Shown here: in pieces, positions 18,345-25,696 of the stretch | How the letters are laid out: each line of letters starts with the position of its first letter | Numbering within the stretch: the first letter of the stretch is position 1 | Assembly (NCBI GenBank): GCA_029862975.1 | Contig: JAOTWP010000027.1 | Location: forward strand, 1-36,970 | DNA length: 36,970 nucleotides | Direction of reading: 5' to 3' | From: Acidobacteriota bacterium | Lineage (GTDB): Bacteria; Acidobacteriota; Thermoanaerobaculia; Multivoradales; JAHEKO01 | Program-made: the position numbers and the translations under genes | The notes under the pieces: model-generated | Told to the model about the DNA's origin: nothing | What the model saw: the letters and a program-made list of their open reading frames with translations, nothing else | Database searches by the model: none

Positions 18345-18965
18345 CTAGCGCACCCCTGCGAGCTCGCGGTCGTGACGCCGGCCGAGCAGGAGCTGGGCGG
18401 TCACCGCGCCGAGCAGGGCGCAGAACATGTCCCACTGGCTGTCCCAGACGTCGCCCTGGGCGCCCAGGAACGAGTCCGCCGCGCTCCCTCCCACGACGGC
18501 CGCCCACCACTCGACGAGCTCGTAGAACGCGCTCAGGGCCAGGCAGAAGCTCGTCACGGTGAAGAAGAGCCAGCCCCCGCGCCGCAAGGGCGACCTGCGC
18601 AGGAGCACCTCCCGCGCCAGGATCGCGGGCACGAAGCCCTGCGCGAGGTGCCCCAGCCGGTCGTAGTGGTTGCGCGACAGGTCGAAGAGGTCCTGCGCCC
18701 AGAAGCCGAGCGGCACCTCGGCATAGGTGTAATGCCCGCCCAGCATGAGGATGGCGGCGTGCACGAAGATCAGCCGGTAGGCCAGCGCCGTCAAGGAAAA
18801 GCGCCGGAACGTGGCCACCAGCAGCGGAATCGCCGCCATCACGGGCACCGTCTCCAGAAACCACGTCCCCCGCTCCGCGGGCGAGATCCCGGAGAGCACG
18901 AGCAGGACCAAGGTCAGGGCCAGAAGAACGGCCGGCTCACGGGACGACCTCTCGGATCGGGCCAT
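18345..18965 (-). CDS. YjdF/DUF2238 family inner-membrane protein
   Basis: The 206-residue protein has five or six transmembrane segments and the DUF2238 signatures: HYTYAEVPLG (about residues 78-87), NHYDRLGHLAQGFVPA (99-114), AFYELVEWW (145-153) and DVWDSQWDMFCALLG. These histidine- and acid-rich signatures are conserved in E. coli YjdF, whose function is unknown. Length is normal. A TAGAGT box (reverse strand, 18972-18977) is only 6 nt from the ATG, so the transcript may be leaderless. No RBS is evident. Confidence 0.9.
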   Translation of the reverse strand: MARSERSSREPAVLLALTLVLLVLSGISPAERGTWFLETVPVMAAIPLLVATFRRFSLTALAYRLIFVHAAILMLGGHYTYAEVPLGFWAQDLFDLSRNHYDRLGHLAQGFVPAILAREVLLRRSPLRRGGWLFFTVTSFCLALSAFYELVEWWAAVVGGSAADSFLGAQGDVWDSQWDMFCALLGAVTAQLLLGRRHDRELAGVR

Positions 18966-18971
18966 CGCCCC

Positions 18972-18977
18972 ACTCTA
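18972..18977 (-). promoter_or_regulatory. -10-like box TAGAGT before the DUF2238 gene
   Basis: On the minus strand GGGTAGAGTGGGG sits 6 nt before the ATG at 18965. There is no recognisable -35 and no ribosome binding site between the box and the ATG. The match is modest and stands mainly on its similarity to other start-proximal boxes in this window. Confidence 0.3.
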
Positions 18978-19076
18978 CCCCCCGCCACCCCGGCAGGGGC
19001 GCGCCCTCGACCGACGGGTCGCCACCTGAAGCCCCTCGGGAGGCCCTCGCAGGAGTCCGGCGGGCGCCGCGAGGTC

Positions 19077-20087
19077 TCAGAGCACGCCGGCGTAGGCCGA
19101 GAGCGCCGGCTGCCCGCCGAGGTGGGCGTAGAGGACTCGCGATCCGGGGGGGATCTCGCCGCTCGTCACGAGGCCGATGAGGGCGGCCATGGACTTGCCC
19201 TCGTAGACGGGGTCGGTGAGCATCCCTTCCAGCCGGGCGCAGGTGCGGATGGCGTCGAGGGTGCGCTCGTCCGGGATGCCGTAGACGCCGGCGCTGTAGC
19301 CGTCGACGAGCGTGATCTCGTCTTCGCGCAGCTCGCGGCCGAGACCGATCTTCTCGGCGGTCGCGCGGGCGAGGCGAGCGACCTGCGCGCGGGTCTTCTC
19401 AAGCGTCGCCGAGGCGTCGACCCCCAGCACCTTGCGGCCCGGCCGGCCCTCGAGGGCGAAGCCGGCGATCATCCCCGCCTGGGTGGAGCCGGTCACCGTG
19501 CAGGCGACGACGGTGTCGAAGAAGACGCCGAGCTCGGCCTCCTGGCGCGCGACCTCGCGCGCCCAGTTGGCGAAGCCGAGGCCGCCCAGCGGATGGTCGG
19601 AGGCGCCCGCGGGGATGGCGTAGGGCACCCCCCCGGCCGCGCGGACCGACTCGAGGGCCTCCTTCCAGCTGTCGCGGATGCCGATGTCGAAGCCGGCCGC
19701 GGCGCGCCGCACGTCGGCGCCGAGGATGCGCGAGAGCTGGAGGTTGCCGACCCGGTCGTAGGTGACGTCCGGCCAGTCCACCCAGGCCTCCTGGACGGTG
19801 ACCGCCTTCAGGCCGAGGTGGGCGGCGACCCCCGCGACCTGCCGCGTGTGGTTCGACTGCACGCCGCCGATCGAGACCAGCGTGTCTGCGCCCAGCGCGA
19901 GCGCCTCGGGGACGAGGTACTCGAGCTTGCGGACCTTGTTGCCGCCGAAGGCGATCCCCGAGTTGCAGTCCTCGCGCTTGGCCCAGATCTCCACGCCGCC
20001 GCCGAGGTGGGCGCTCAGGCGCGGCAGGCGGTGCACCGGCGACGGTCCGAAGGTCAGGGGGTGGCGGGGGAAGTCGTCCAGGCTCAT
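19077..20087 (-). CDS. acdS: 1-aminocyclopropane-1-carboxylate deaminase
   Basis: The 336-residue PLP enzyme aligns along its full length with Pseudomonas AcdS. The PLP lysine is K51 ([10 protein letters not shown]) and the nucleophile-side serine is S78 ([10 protein letters not shown]). The residues that separate ACC deaminase from D-cysteine desulfhydrase are of the deaminase type: Y295-E296 in PVYEGKS and L323 in AHLGG (the desulfhydrases have Ser/Thr there). ACC deaminase splits the ethylene precursor ACC into alpha-ketobutyrate and ammonia. The start ATG 20087 overlaps the stop of the upstream class V gene as ATGA, so the two are co-translated. Typical carriers live with plants; what this organism uses it for cannot be read here. 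Confidence 0.92.
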   Translation of the reverse strand: MSLDDFPRHPLTFGPSPVHRLPRLSAHLGGGVEIWAKREDCNSGIAFGGNKVRKLEYLVPEALALGADTLVSIGGVQSNHTRQVAGVAAHLGLKAVTVQEAWVDWPDVTYDRVGNLQLSRILGADVRRAAAGFDIGIRDSWKEALESVRAAGGVPYAIPAGASDHPLGGLGFANWAREVARQEAELGVFFDTVVACTVTGSTQAGMIAGFALEGRPGRKVLGVDASATLEKTRAQVARLARATAEKIGLGRELREDEITLVDGYSAGVYGIPDERTLDAIRTCARLEGMLTDPVYEGKSMAALIGLVTSGEIPPGSRVLYAHLGGQPALSAYAGVL

Positions 20088-21358
20088 GCTCGCTGCCGGC
20101 CCAGCGCCGCCTCCAGGCCGGCGATCAGCCGCTCGACGTCGTCGCGCGTAGTGTAGTGGAGCAGCGATAGGCGCAGCACCCCGGGGTCGGTCGCCACTCC
20201 CATGGCCGCGAGCGGCCGCACGGCGAAGAAGTGGCCGCGGCCGGTCATGAGCCTTCTTGCCGTGAGCTCGCGGTGGACCTCGGCCACGCCCCGTCGCAAT
20301 GGCAGGAGCGAGACGGTCGGCGCGCGGCGCGCCGGTTCGTCCGGGCCCAGGATGCGGACGTCGTCGCGGCCGCGCAGCCACGCCAGGAGCGGCGCGAGGA
20401 GCCCGCTCTCGTGGGCCTGGAAGAGCCGCGCGAGGCGGCGCCCGCGCTCGGCCGGCGCGGCGGCCGCGGCGAAGTGACGGGCGTCCACCAGATCGAGATA
20501 GTCCGCCACCCCGGCGGCGGCGGCGACCTGGGCGTGGTCGGGGCCGGCGGGCACGAGCCGCTTGCGCGGCACGCCGGCGTTGAAGAAGTGGCCCTCGTTG
20601 GCGGCGGCGGCGAGCAGCTCCCGGCGCACGGTCATGACCCCCAGGTGCGGTCCCCACGTCTTGTAGAGCGAGAACAGATAGACGTCGGCGCCCAGCGCCG
20701 CGACGTCCGGCAGCCCGTGCGGCGCGTAGGCCACGCCGTCCGCCACGACGAGGGCGCCGGCCGCGTGGGCCAGCGCGGAGATCTCCGCCAGCGGGTTCAC
20801 CTCCGCCACGACGTTCGAGCAGTGCGGCAAGGCGACCAGCTTCGTCCGGTCCCCGAGGAGATCCGCGAGGGCGGCCGGGTCCAGCGCCCCGGTCGCCGGA
20901 TCGATCGTCCACTCGCGGACCACGATGCCGGTCTCGGCCAGCCGCCGCCACGCCCCGGAGTTGGCCTCGTGATCCTGATCGGTCACCACGATCTCGTCGC
21001 CGTCGCGCCACAGGGGGCGCAGGGCGCGCGCCAGGACGTAGGTGTTCTGGGAGGTCGAGGGTCCGAAGTGGATCTCGTCGTCCCCGACCCCGAGGTAGGC
21101 CGCCAGCCGGACGTGGGACTCCTCCATCGCCGCCGCGGCCGCCTGGGAGGCCGGATACGGCTGGTAGGGCTGGACCTTCGTCTTCGTGTAGAAGGTCGTC
21201 AGCCGGTCGATCACCTGCCGGCACGCGTACGACCCGCCGGCGTTCTCGAAGAACGCCCAGTCCGCGAGCGAGGGCTCGGAGAAGGCGGGGAACTGCTCCC
21301 GCACGAACGTCGTGTCGAGCGGCGGCAACGGGTCCGGGGGCGGCTCGGGGGGCGGCAT
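20084..21358 (-). CDS. Cysteine desulfurase-like class V aminotransferase
   Basis: This 424-residue PLP enzyme of fold type I has EQFPAF (21-26), [14 protein letters not shown] (36-49), the cofactor-stacking H130 in [10 protein letters not shown]207 in VVADGVAY and the PLP lysine K233 in [13 protein letters not shown]. It resembles the VC1184/TIGR01976 group of cysteine-desulfurase-like proteins. Its exact reaction is unknown, and the active-site cysteine loop of SufS/IscS was not identified. ATG 21358 is chosen because an upstream start would overlap the divergent peptidase gene and add a low-complexity segment. It is the first gene of an operon with acdS (4-bp overlap), which suggests joint handling of a small amino acid. 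Confidence 0.85.
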   Translation of the reverse strand: MPPPEPPPDPLPPLDTTFVREQFPAFSEPSLADWAFFENAGGSYACRQVIDRLTTFYTKTKVQPYQPYPASQAAAAAMEESHVRLAAYLGVGDDEIHFGPSTSQNTYVLARALRPLWRDGDEIVVTDQDHEANSGAWRRLAETGIVVREWTIDPATGALDPAALADLLGDRTKLVALPHCSNVVAEVNPLAEISALAHAAGALVVADGVAYAPHGLPDVAALGADVYLFSLYKTWGPHLGVMTVRRELLAAAANEGHFFNAGVPRKRLVPAGPDHAQVAAAAGVADYLDLVDARHFAAAAAPAERGRRLARLFQAHESGLLAPLLAWLRGRDDVRILGPDEPARRAPTVSLLPLRRGVAEVHRELTARRLMTGRGHFFAVRPLAAMGVATDPGVLRLSLLHYTTRDDVERLIAGLEAALGRQRA

Positions 21359-21494
21359 CGTAGCGAGAGGCGGCGTCGGATCCAGGAGAAGCGTCGTGTC
21401 CCGGGACGCCGTCGCGTCCGAGGGCGGCGTCGGCCGGTCACTGTACACTCTCGCCGCGGCGGCGGGAACGGTTCCGCGCCCGGGGAGGTGACCC

Positions 21495-24380
21495 ATGCGG
21501 CGACGACTCATCCTGGGACTGACGGCCTTGCTCGCGGCGGCCGGCGGCGCGGCGCAGCCCGCGCCGACGGCGCTCCCGGGGCTGGCCTACGACCTGCCCT
21601 TCTTCCCGGCCACGACCTACGACCCGGCGATCCCCACCGTCGAGGAGCTCCTCGGCTTCCGCCCCGGCGACCGCGCGGCGCTGCCGGCCGAGGTCGGGAC
21701 CTGCCTCGCGGCCTGGGCGGCCGCCAGCCCGCGCGCCGAGCTCGTGGAGTACGCCCGCAGCCACGAGGACCGGCCGCTCTCCTACATGATCGTCAGCTCG
21801 CCCGCGAACCTGGCGCGGCGCGACGAGATCCGGGCCGGGCTGGCGCGGCTCGCCGACCCGCGGGGCCTCGAGCGCGCCGCGGCCGACCGGCTTGTCGAGA
21901 CCCTGCCGGCCACCGCCTGGCTCGCCTACTCCATCCACGGCGACGAGACCTCGGGGACCGACGCGGCGCTGGCGGTCCTCTATCACCTCGTCGCCGGCAC
22001 CAGCAGCGACGTCACGGATCTTCTCGACGAGCTCGTCGTCCTCGTCGATCCGATGATGAACCCCGACGGCCGCCACCGCTTCCTGCAGCAGATCGCCGAG
22101 CACCGGGCGACGGCGCCCAACGTCGACGACCAGTCGCTGCTGCACGCGGGCTACTGGCCGTGGGGGCGCGGCAACCACTACCTCTTCGACCTCAACCGCG
22201 ACTGGCTGCCCGCGGTGAACCCGGAGACCCGCGGCCGCATCCGGGAGGCGGCCGCGTGGCACCCGCTCCTGTTCGTCGACGCCCACGAGATGGGCGCGCT
22301 CGATACCTATCTCTTCGCGCCGGCGCGGGAGCCCCGCAACCCGCACCTGCCGGACCGCCGCGGGCACTGGAACTCGGTCTTCGCCCGCGACCAGTCGGAG
22401 GCCTTCGACCGCCGGGGGTGGGTCTACTACACCGGCGAGTGGAACGAGGGCTGGTACCCCGGCTACTCGGACAGCTGGGGCGAGTACCGCGGCGCCCTGG
22501 GGATCCTCTACGAGCAGGCGGGCTACGCCGAGGACGGCGTGCGCCAGGCCTCCGGCGCGCTCGCGACCTATCGCGAGGCCGTCCACCACCAGGCCGTGAG
22601 CAGCCTGGCCAACCTCGGGTCGCTCGCCGCCAACGCCCGCCAGATGCTCGCCGAGTTCGCGTCGGAGCGCCGCCTCTCCGTCGCCGCCGACGGCCCCTAC
22701 GCCGGCCGCACGTTCGCGATCCTGCCGACGGCGAACGAGGGGCGCCGGCAGCGCTTCGTCGACCTCCTGCGGCTGCACGGCATCGAGGTCTACGAGGCCA
22801 CGGGCGAGATCGGCGCGGTCGCGGGCGTCGACCAGCTCGGCCGCCGGTTCGCCGGCCGCACGCTGCCCGCCGGCACGCTGCTCGTCCCCAACCGGCAGCC
22901 CGAGGCCCGCTGGGTGGCCGTCGCCCTCGAGTTCGACACCCGGATGACGGACGACTACCTGCAACGGGAGCGCAAGTCGATCCTCGCCGACGGGTCGAGC
23001 TCGATCTACGACCTGACGGCCTGGAACCTGACGATGCTCTACGGCCTCGAGGCGCTGACCCTCGACGGCGACCTGCCGGGCGGCGCCGAGCCACTCGCGG
23101 CGAGCGCGCCGGCGCCCGCGGCGGCGGCGCCCGAGTCCTCTCCGGCCGTCGCGTGGGTGATCTCCGGCGCCGACGACCGGTCCGTGGCGGCGGCGGCCCG
23201 GCTCATGGAGCGCGAGGTCGAGGTGCGGATCGCCGCGCGGGACTTCGAGCTCGGCGGCGCGAGCTTCCCGCGCGGCTCCGTCGTCGTCCTGCCGGCCGAC
23301 AACGCGAGCTCCCGGAGCGACCTCGACGCGATCCTCGACGCGGCGACCGCCGAGCTCGGCCTCGCCGCCGCGGCCGTCTCGACCGGCCTCGGCGAGGGGG
23401 ACCTCCCGGACCTCGGCGGCGGCCATTTCACCCTCCTCGAACGGCCGCGGGTGGCGCTCCTGGGCCGCGCCGGGTTCCAGTCCACCGACTTCGGCGCGCT
23501 CTGGTACACCCTCGACCACCACCTCGGCATCCGCCACTCCGAGATCGACGCCGACGGCCTCGACTACGCCGACCTGCGGCGCTACAACGTGCTGATCCTC
23601 CCCGACCGCTGGACCCCCGACCTCCCCGCCGGGGCTCTCGAGACGCTCGCCACCTGGGTCGAGGCCGGCGGCACGCTCATCGCGGTCGGCCGCTCGGCGG
23701 CCGTCGTCGCCACCGAGGACGTGAAGCTCAGCGCGGCTCGCGAGCTCGGCGCCGTGCTGGACGCGCTCGACGACTACGAGCTCGCCGTGCTCGCGGAATG
23801 GGAGGCCGCCGCCTCGCGAGCGCCCGACCGGGAGGCGGTCTGGTCCCACACGGCGCCCGCCGCCATCGACTACCCGTGGAGCCCGCTCGCCGAGGAGGAG
23901 CGCCCGAGCCTCGAAGAGCGTCGGCGGCGCGACGCCTGGCAGCGGAGGTTCATGCCCCGCGGCGCCTTCCTGGCGGCGCGAGCGAACCCGGAGCACTGGC
24001 TGACGATGGGCGCCGGCGACGTCCTGCCCGTGCTCTTCGGCTCCTCCGCGGTCCTCATGGCCGGGCCGTCGGTCGAGGCTCCCGTCCGCTTCGGCGTCCT
24101 CGCTCCGGCCGCCACCGCGGCGCCGCGGCGCGCCGGCTGGGGACCCGTGCCGCAGGGGCAGGAGCTGCGCCTGCGCATGAGCGGCCTCGTATGGCCCGAG
24201 GCGACGCAGCGCCTCGCCAACAGCGCCTGGGTGACCCGCGAGCGCAAGGGCCGGGGGCAGGTGATCCTCTTCGCCTCGCCGCCGACCTTCCGGGCCGCGA
24301 CCCTCGGCACGGCGAGGCTGCTGCTCAACGCGGTCGTCTACGGTCCGGGCTTCGGCGCCTCGCACCCGATCGTGCCGTAA
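21495..24380 (+). CDS. Secreted M14-family zinc carboxypeptidase with C-terminal amidotransferase-like domain
   Basis: ATG 21495 has a strong GGGGAGGTGA site (21482-21491). The 961-residue protein starts with a signal peptide (LILGLTALLAAAGGAAQ). The peptidase domain (about 50-400) holds the M14 zinc site: H148 and E151 in SIHGDETSG and H264 in VDAHEMG. MNPDGRHRF and FDLNRDW are the substrate-binding motifs and E340 in ILYEQAGY is the probable general base. The C-terminal half includes an alanine-rich linker (about 535-550) and a type-1 glutamine-amidotransferase-like fold (RVALLGRAGFQSTDFG, NVLILPDRW). Large proteins of this layout are common in Acidobacteriota and Bacteroidota and degrade peptides in the periplasm or outside. 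It is divergent from the acdS operon. Confidence 0.92.
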   Translation: MRRRLILGLTALLAAAGGAAQPAPTALPGLAYDLPFFPATTYDPAIPTVEELLGFRPGDRAALPAEVGTCLAAWAAASPRAELVEYARSHEDRPLSYMIVSSPANLARRDEIRAGLARLADPRGLERAAADRLVETLPATAWLAYSIHGDETSGTDAALAVLYHLVAGTSSDVTDLLDELVVLVDPMMNPDGRHRFLQQIAEHRATAPNVDDQSLLHAGYWPWGRGNHYLFDLNRDWLPAVNPETRGRIREAAAWHPLLFVDAHEMGALDTYLFAPAREPRNPHLPDRRGHWNSVFARDQSEAFDRRGWVYYTGEWNEGWYPGYSDSWGEYRGALGILYEQAGYAEDGVRQASGALATYREAVHHQAVSSLANLGSLAANARQMLAEFASERRLSVAADGPYAGRTFAILPTANEGRRQRFVDLLRLHGIEVYEATGEIGAVAGVDQLGRRFAGRTLPAGTLLVPNRQPEARWVAVALEFDTRMTDDYLQRERKSILADGSSSIYDLTAWNLTMLYGLEALTLDGDLPGGAEPLAASAPAPAAAAPESSPAVAWVISGADDRSVAAAARLMEREVEVRIAARDFELGGASFPRGSVVVLPADNASSRSDLDAILDAATAELGLAAAAVSTGLGEGDLPDLGGGHFTLLERPRVALLGRAGFQSTDFGALWYTLDHHLGIRHSEIDADGLDYADLRRYNVLILPDRWTPDLPAGALETLATWVEAGGTLIAVGRSAAVVATEDVKLSAARELGAVLDALDDYELAVLAEWEAAASRAPDREAVWSHTAPAAIDYPWSPLAEEERPSLEERRRRDAWQRRFMPRGAFLAARANPEHWLTMGAGDVLPVLFGSSAVLMAGPSVEAPVRFGVLAPAATAAPRRAGWGPVPQGQELRLRMSGLVWPEATQRLANSAWVTRERKGRGQVILFASPPTFRAATLGTARLLLNAVVYGPGFGASHPIVP

Positions 24381-24387
24381 GAGCCTC

Positions 24388-24416
24388 TTGGGACGGAGTC
24401 CGGCGTCGGCTACGAT
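24388..24416 (+). promoter_or_regulatory. Sigma70-like promoter candidate TTGGGA-N17-TACGAT
   Basis: TTGGGA (24388-24393) and TACGAT (24411-24416, context GGCTACGAT) are 17 bp apart, just behind the stop of the M14 gene. The start would be near 24423, giving a leader of about 20 nt with GAAGGAGA before the GTG. Confidence 0.5.
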
Positions 24417-24442
24417 CGAGCCCCGCGAGCGAAGGAGACCCC

Positions 24443-25603
24443 GTGCCAGCGTCCCGTCTCGAGCACATCACGAAGATCGGCGTCGAGGAGATGGGCGCGC
24501 TGGCGGACACGCTCGCGGATCCCTCGCTGCTGCGCCTCGAGAACCTCGACTCGGACCTTAGGCCGCCGGAATCGGCCCTGGCGGCGACCCGGCGCGCCGT
24601 CGACGACGACGACGCCAACAGCTACCTGCCGTTTCTCGGCCTCGACGCGACCCGCCGCGCGGCCGCCGCCCTCGTCGGGCGCCAGTCCGGCGTCGACTAC
24701 GACTGGAAGACGCAGTGCCTGATCTGCGCCGGCGGCCTGTCGGGCATCCTCGACGTGCTGCTGGCGACGATCGAGCCGGGCGACGAGGTCCTGCTGACCG
24801 ATCCGGTCTACGTCGGGCTCGTCAACCGCGTCCGCCTGGCCGGCGGCGTCCCCCGCTTCGTCCCCCTGATCCCGTCGCCGGCCGGCTGGCGCCTCGACCT
24901 GGCCGCCCTCGAGGCCGTCGACCCCCGGCCGGTGACCGCCGCCCTCCTGATGAGCCCCTCGATGCCGACGGGCGCGGTCTTCGACCGTCGCGAATGGCAG
25001 GGCCTCGCCGAATTCTGCCGGGCGGCCGACTGCTGGCTGATCGACGACGCCGCCATGGAGCGCGTCCTCTTCGACGGCCGGCCGGTCATCCATCCGGCGT
25101 CGCTGCCCGGCATGGCCGAGCGGGTCGTGACGGTCGGCTCGGCGTCCAAGGAGTACCGGATGATCGGCTGGCGGGTGGGCTGGGTGGTGGGGCCGCCGGG
25201 GCTCGTCGCCGACGTGGCGCGGGTCAGCATCTCCAACGTCGTCTGTCAGACGGGCATCGCGATGGGCGCGGTCGCCGCCGCGATCGAGGACCCGGACGAC
25301 GGCCTCGGGCGCTGCGTCGCGGCCTGGCAGCGGCGGCGCGACGTCCTGCTGGAGGAGCTCGCCGGCTTCACCGTCATCCCGCCCCACGGCGGCTGGTCGC
25401 TGCTCGTCGACGTGTCCCCCCTGGGCCTCGACGGCGCCGCCGCCGCCCGCCGGCTCCTCGAGCTCGGCGGCGTGGTCGCCACCCCGATGACGCACTGGGG
25501 CTCCGCCGGCGCCGCCCGCTACCTGCGGCTCGTCTACTCGAACGAGCCCGTCGAGCGGCTGCGCGGCGTCGGCGCCCGGATGCGCCGGGCGCTGCGCGCC
25601 TGA
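24443..25603 (+). CDS. PLP-dependent class I/II aminotransferase
   Basis: GTG 24443 follows GAAGGAGA (24431-24438). The 386-residue protein has the fold type I aminotransferase plan: CAGGLSGILDVLL (95-107), DPVYVGLVN (120-128), the SPSMPTGAVF segment (171-180) where most relatives have NPxNPTG, D201-D202 in WLIDDAAME, the PLP lysine K236 in VGSASKEYRMIGWRVGW, and an arginine near the C-terminus (YLRLVYSN) for the substrate carboxylate. Substrate specificity cannot be assigned; the serine for asparagine in the NPTG motif is unusual. It follows the M14 gene by 62 bp and may be read from its own promoter. Release of amino acids by the peptidase next to it would fit. Confidence 0.9.
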   Translation: MPASRLEHITKIGVEEMGALADTLADPSLLRLENLDSDLRPPESALAATRRAVDDDDANSYLPFLGLDATRRAAAALVGRQSGVDYDWKTQCLICAGGLSGILDVLLATIEPGDEVLLTDPVYVGLVNRVRLAGGVPRFVPLIPSPAGWRLDLAALEAVDPRPVTAALLMSPSMPTGAVFDRREWQGLAEFCRAADCWLIDDAAMERVLFDGRPVIHPASLPGMAERVVTVGSASKEYRMIGWRVGWVVGPPGLVADVARVSISNVVCQTGIAMGAVAAAIEDPDDGLGRCVAAWQRRRDVLLEELAGFTVIPPHGGWSLLVDVSPLGLDGAAAARRLLELGGVVATPMTHWGSAGAARYLRLVYSNEPVERLRGVGARMRRALRA

Positions 25604-25633
25604 AGGACGGACCCGGGAAGGGACCGAGGAAAA

Positions 25634-25662
25634 GCGGCTCCCCGACGGGGTCGGGGAGCCGC
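25634..25662 (-). terminator. Intrinsic terminator of the TonB receptor gene
   Basis: A perfect 13-bp stem (GCGGCTCCCCGAC with GTCGGGGAGCCGC) has a 3-nt loop. On the minus strand it is followed by TTTTCCTC, a T-run. It sits between two convergent genes, 35 bp beyond the TonB stop, and also blocks readthrough from the aminotransferase. Confidence 0.85.
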
Positions 25663-25696
25663 GGATCGCCGCTGGCGGCGGGACGCCTGCCGGGGA

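Noticed and set aside
20231-25603. Single plus-strand open frame of about 1790 codons
   Set aside because: Only its last 386 codons are a real gene (the aminotransferase). The first part is antisense to the class V gene and the middle an alternative frame of the M14 peptidase, both with shadow-like Arg/Pro-rich composition.
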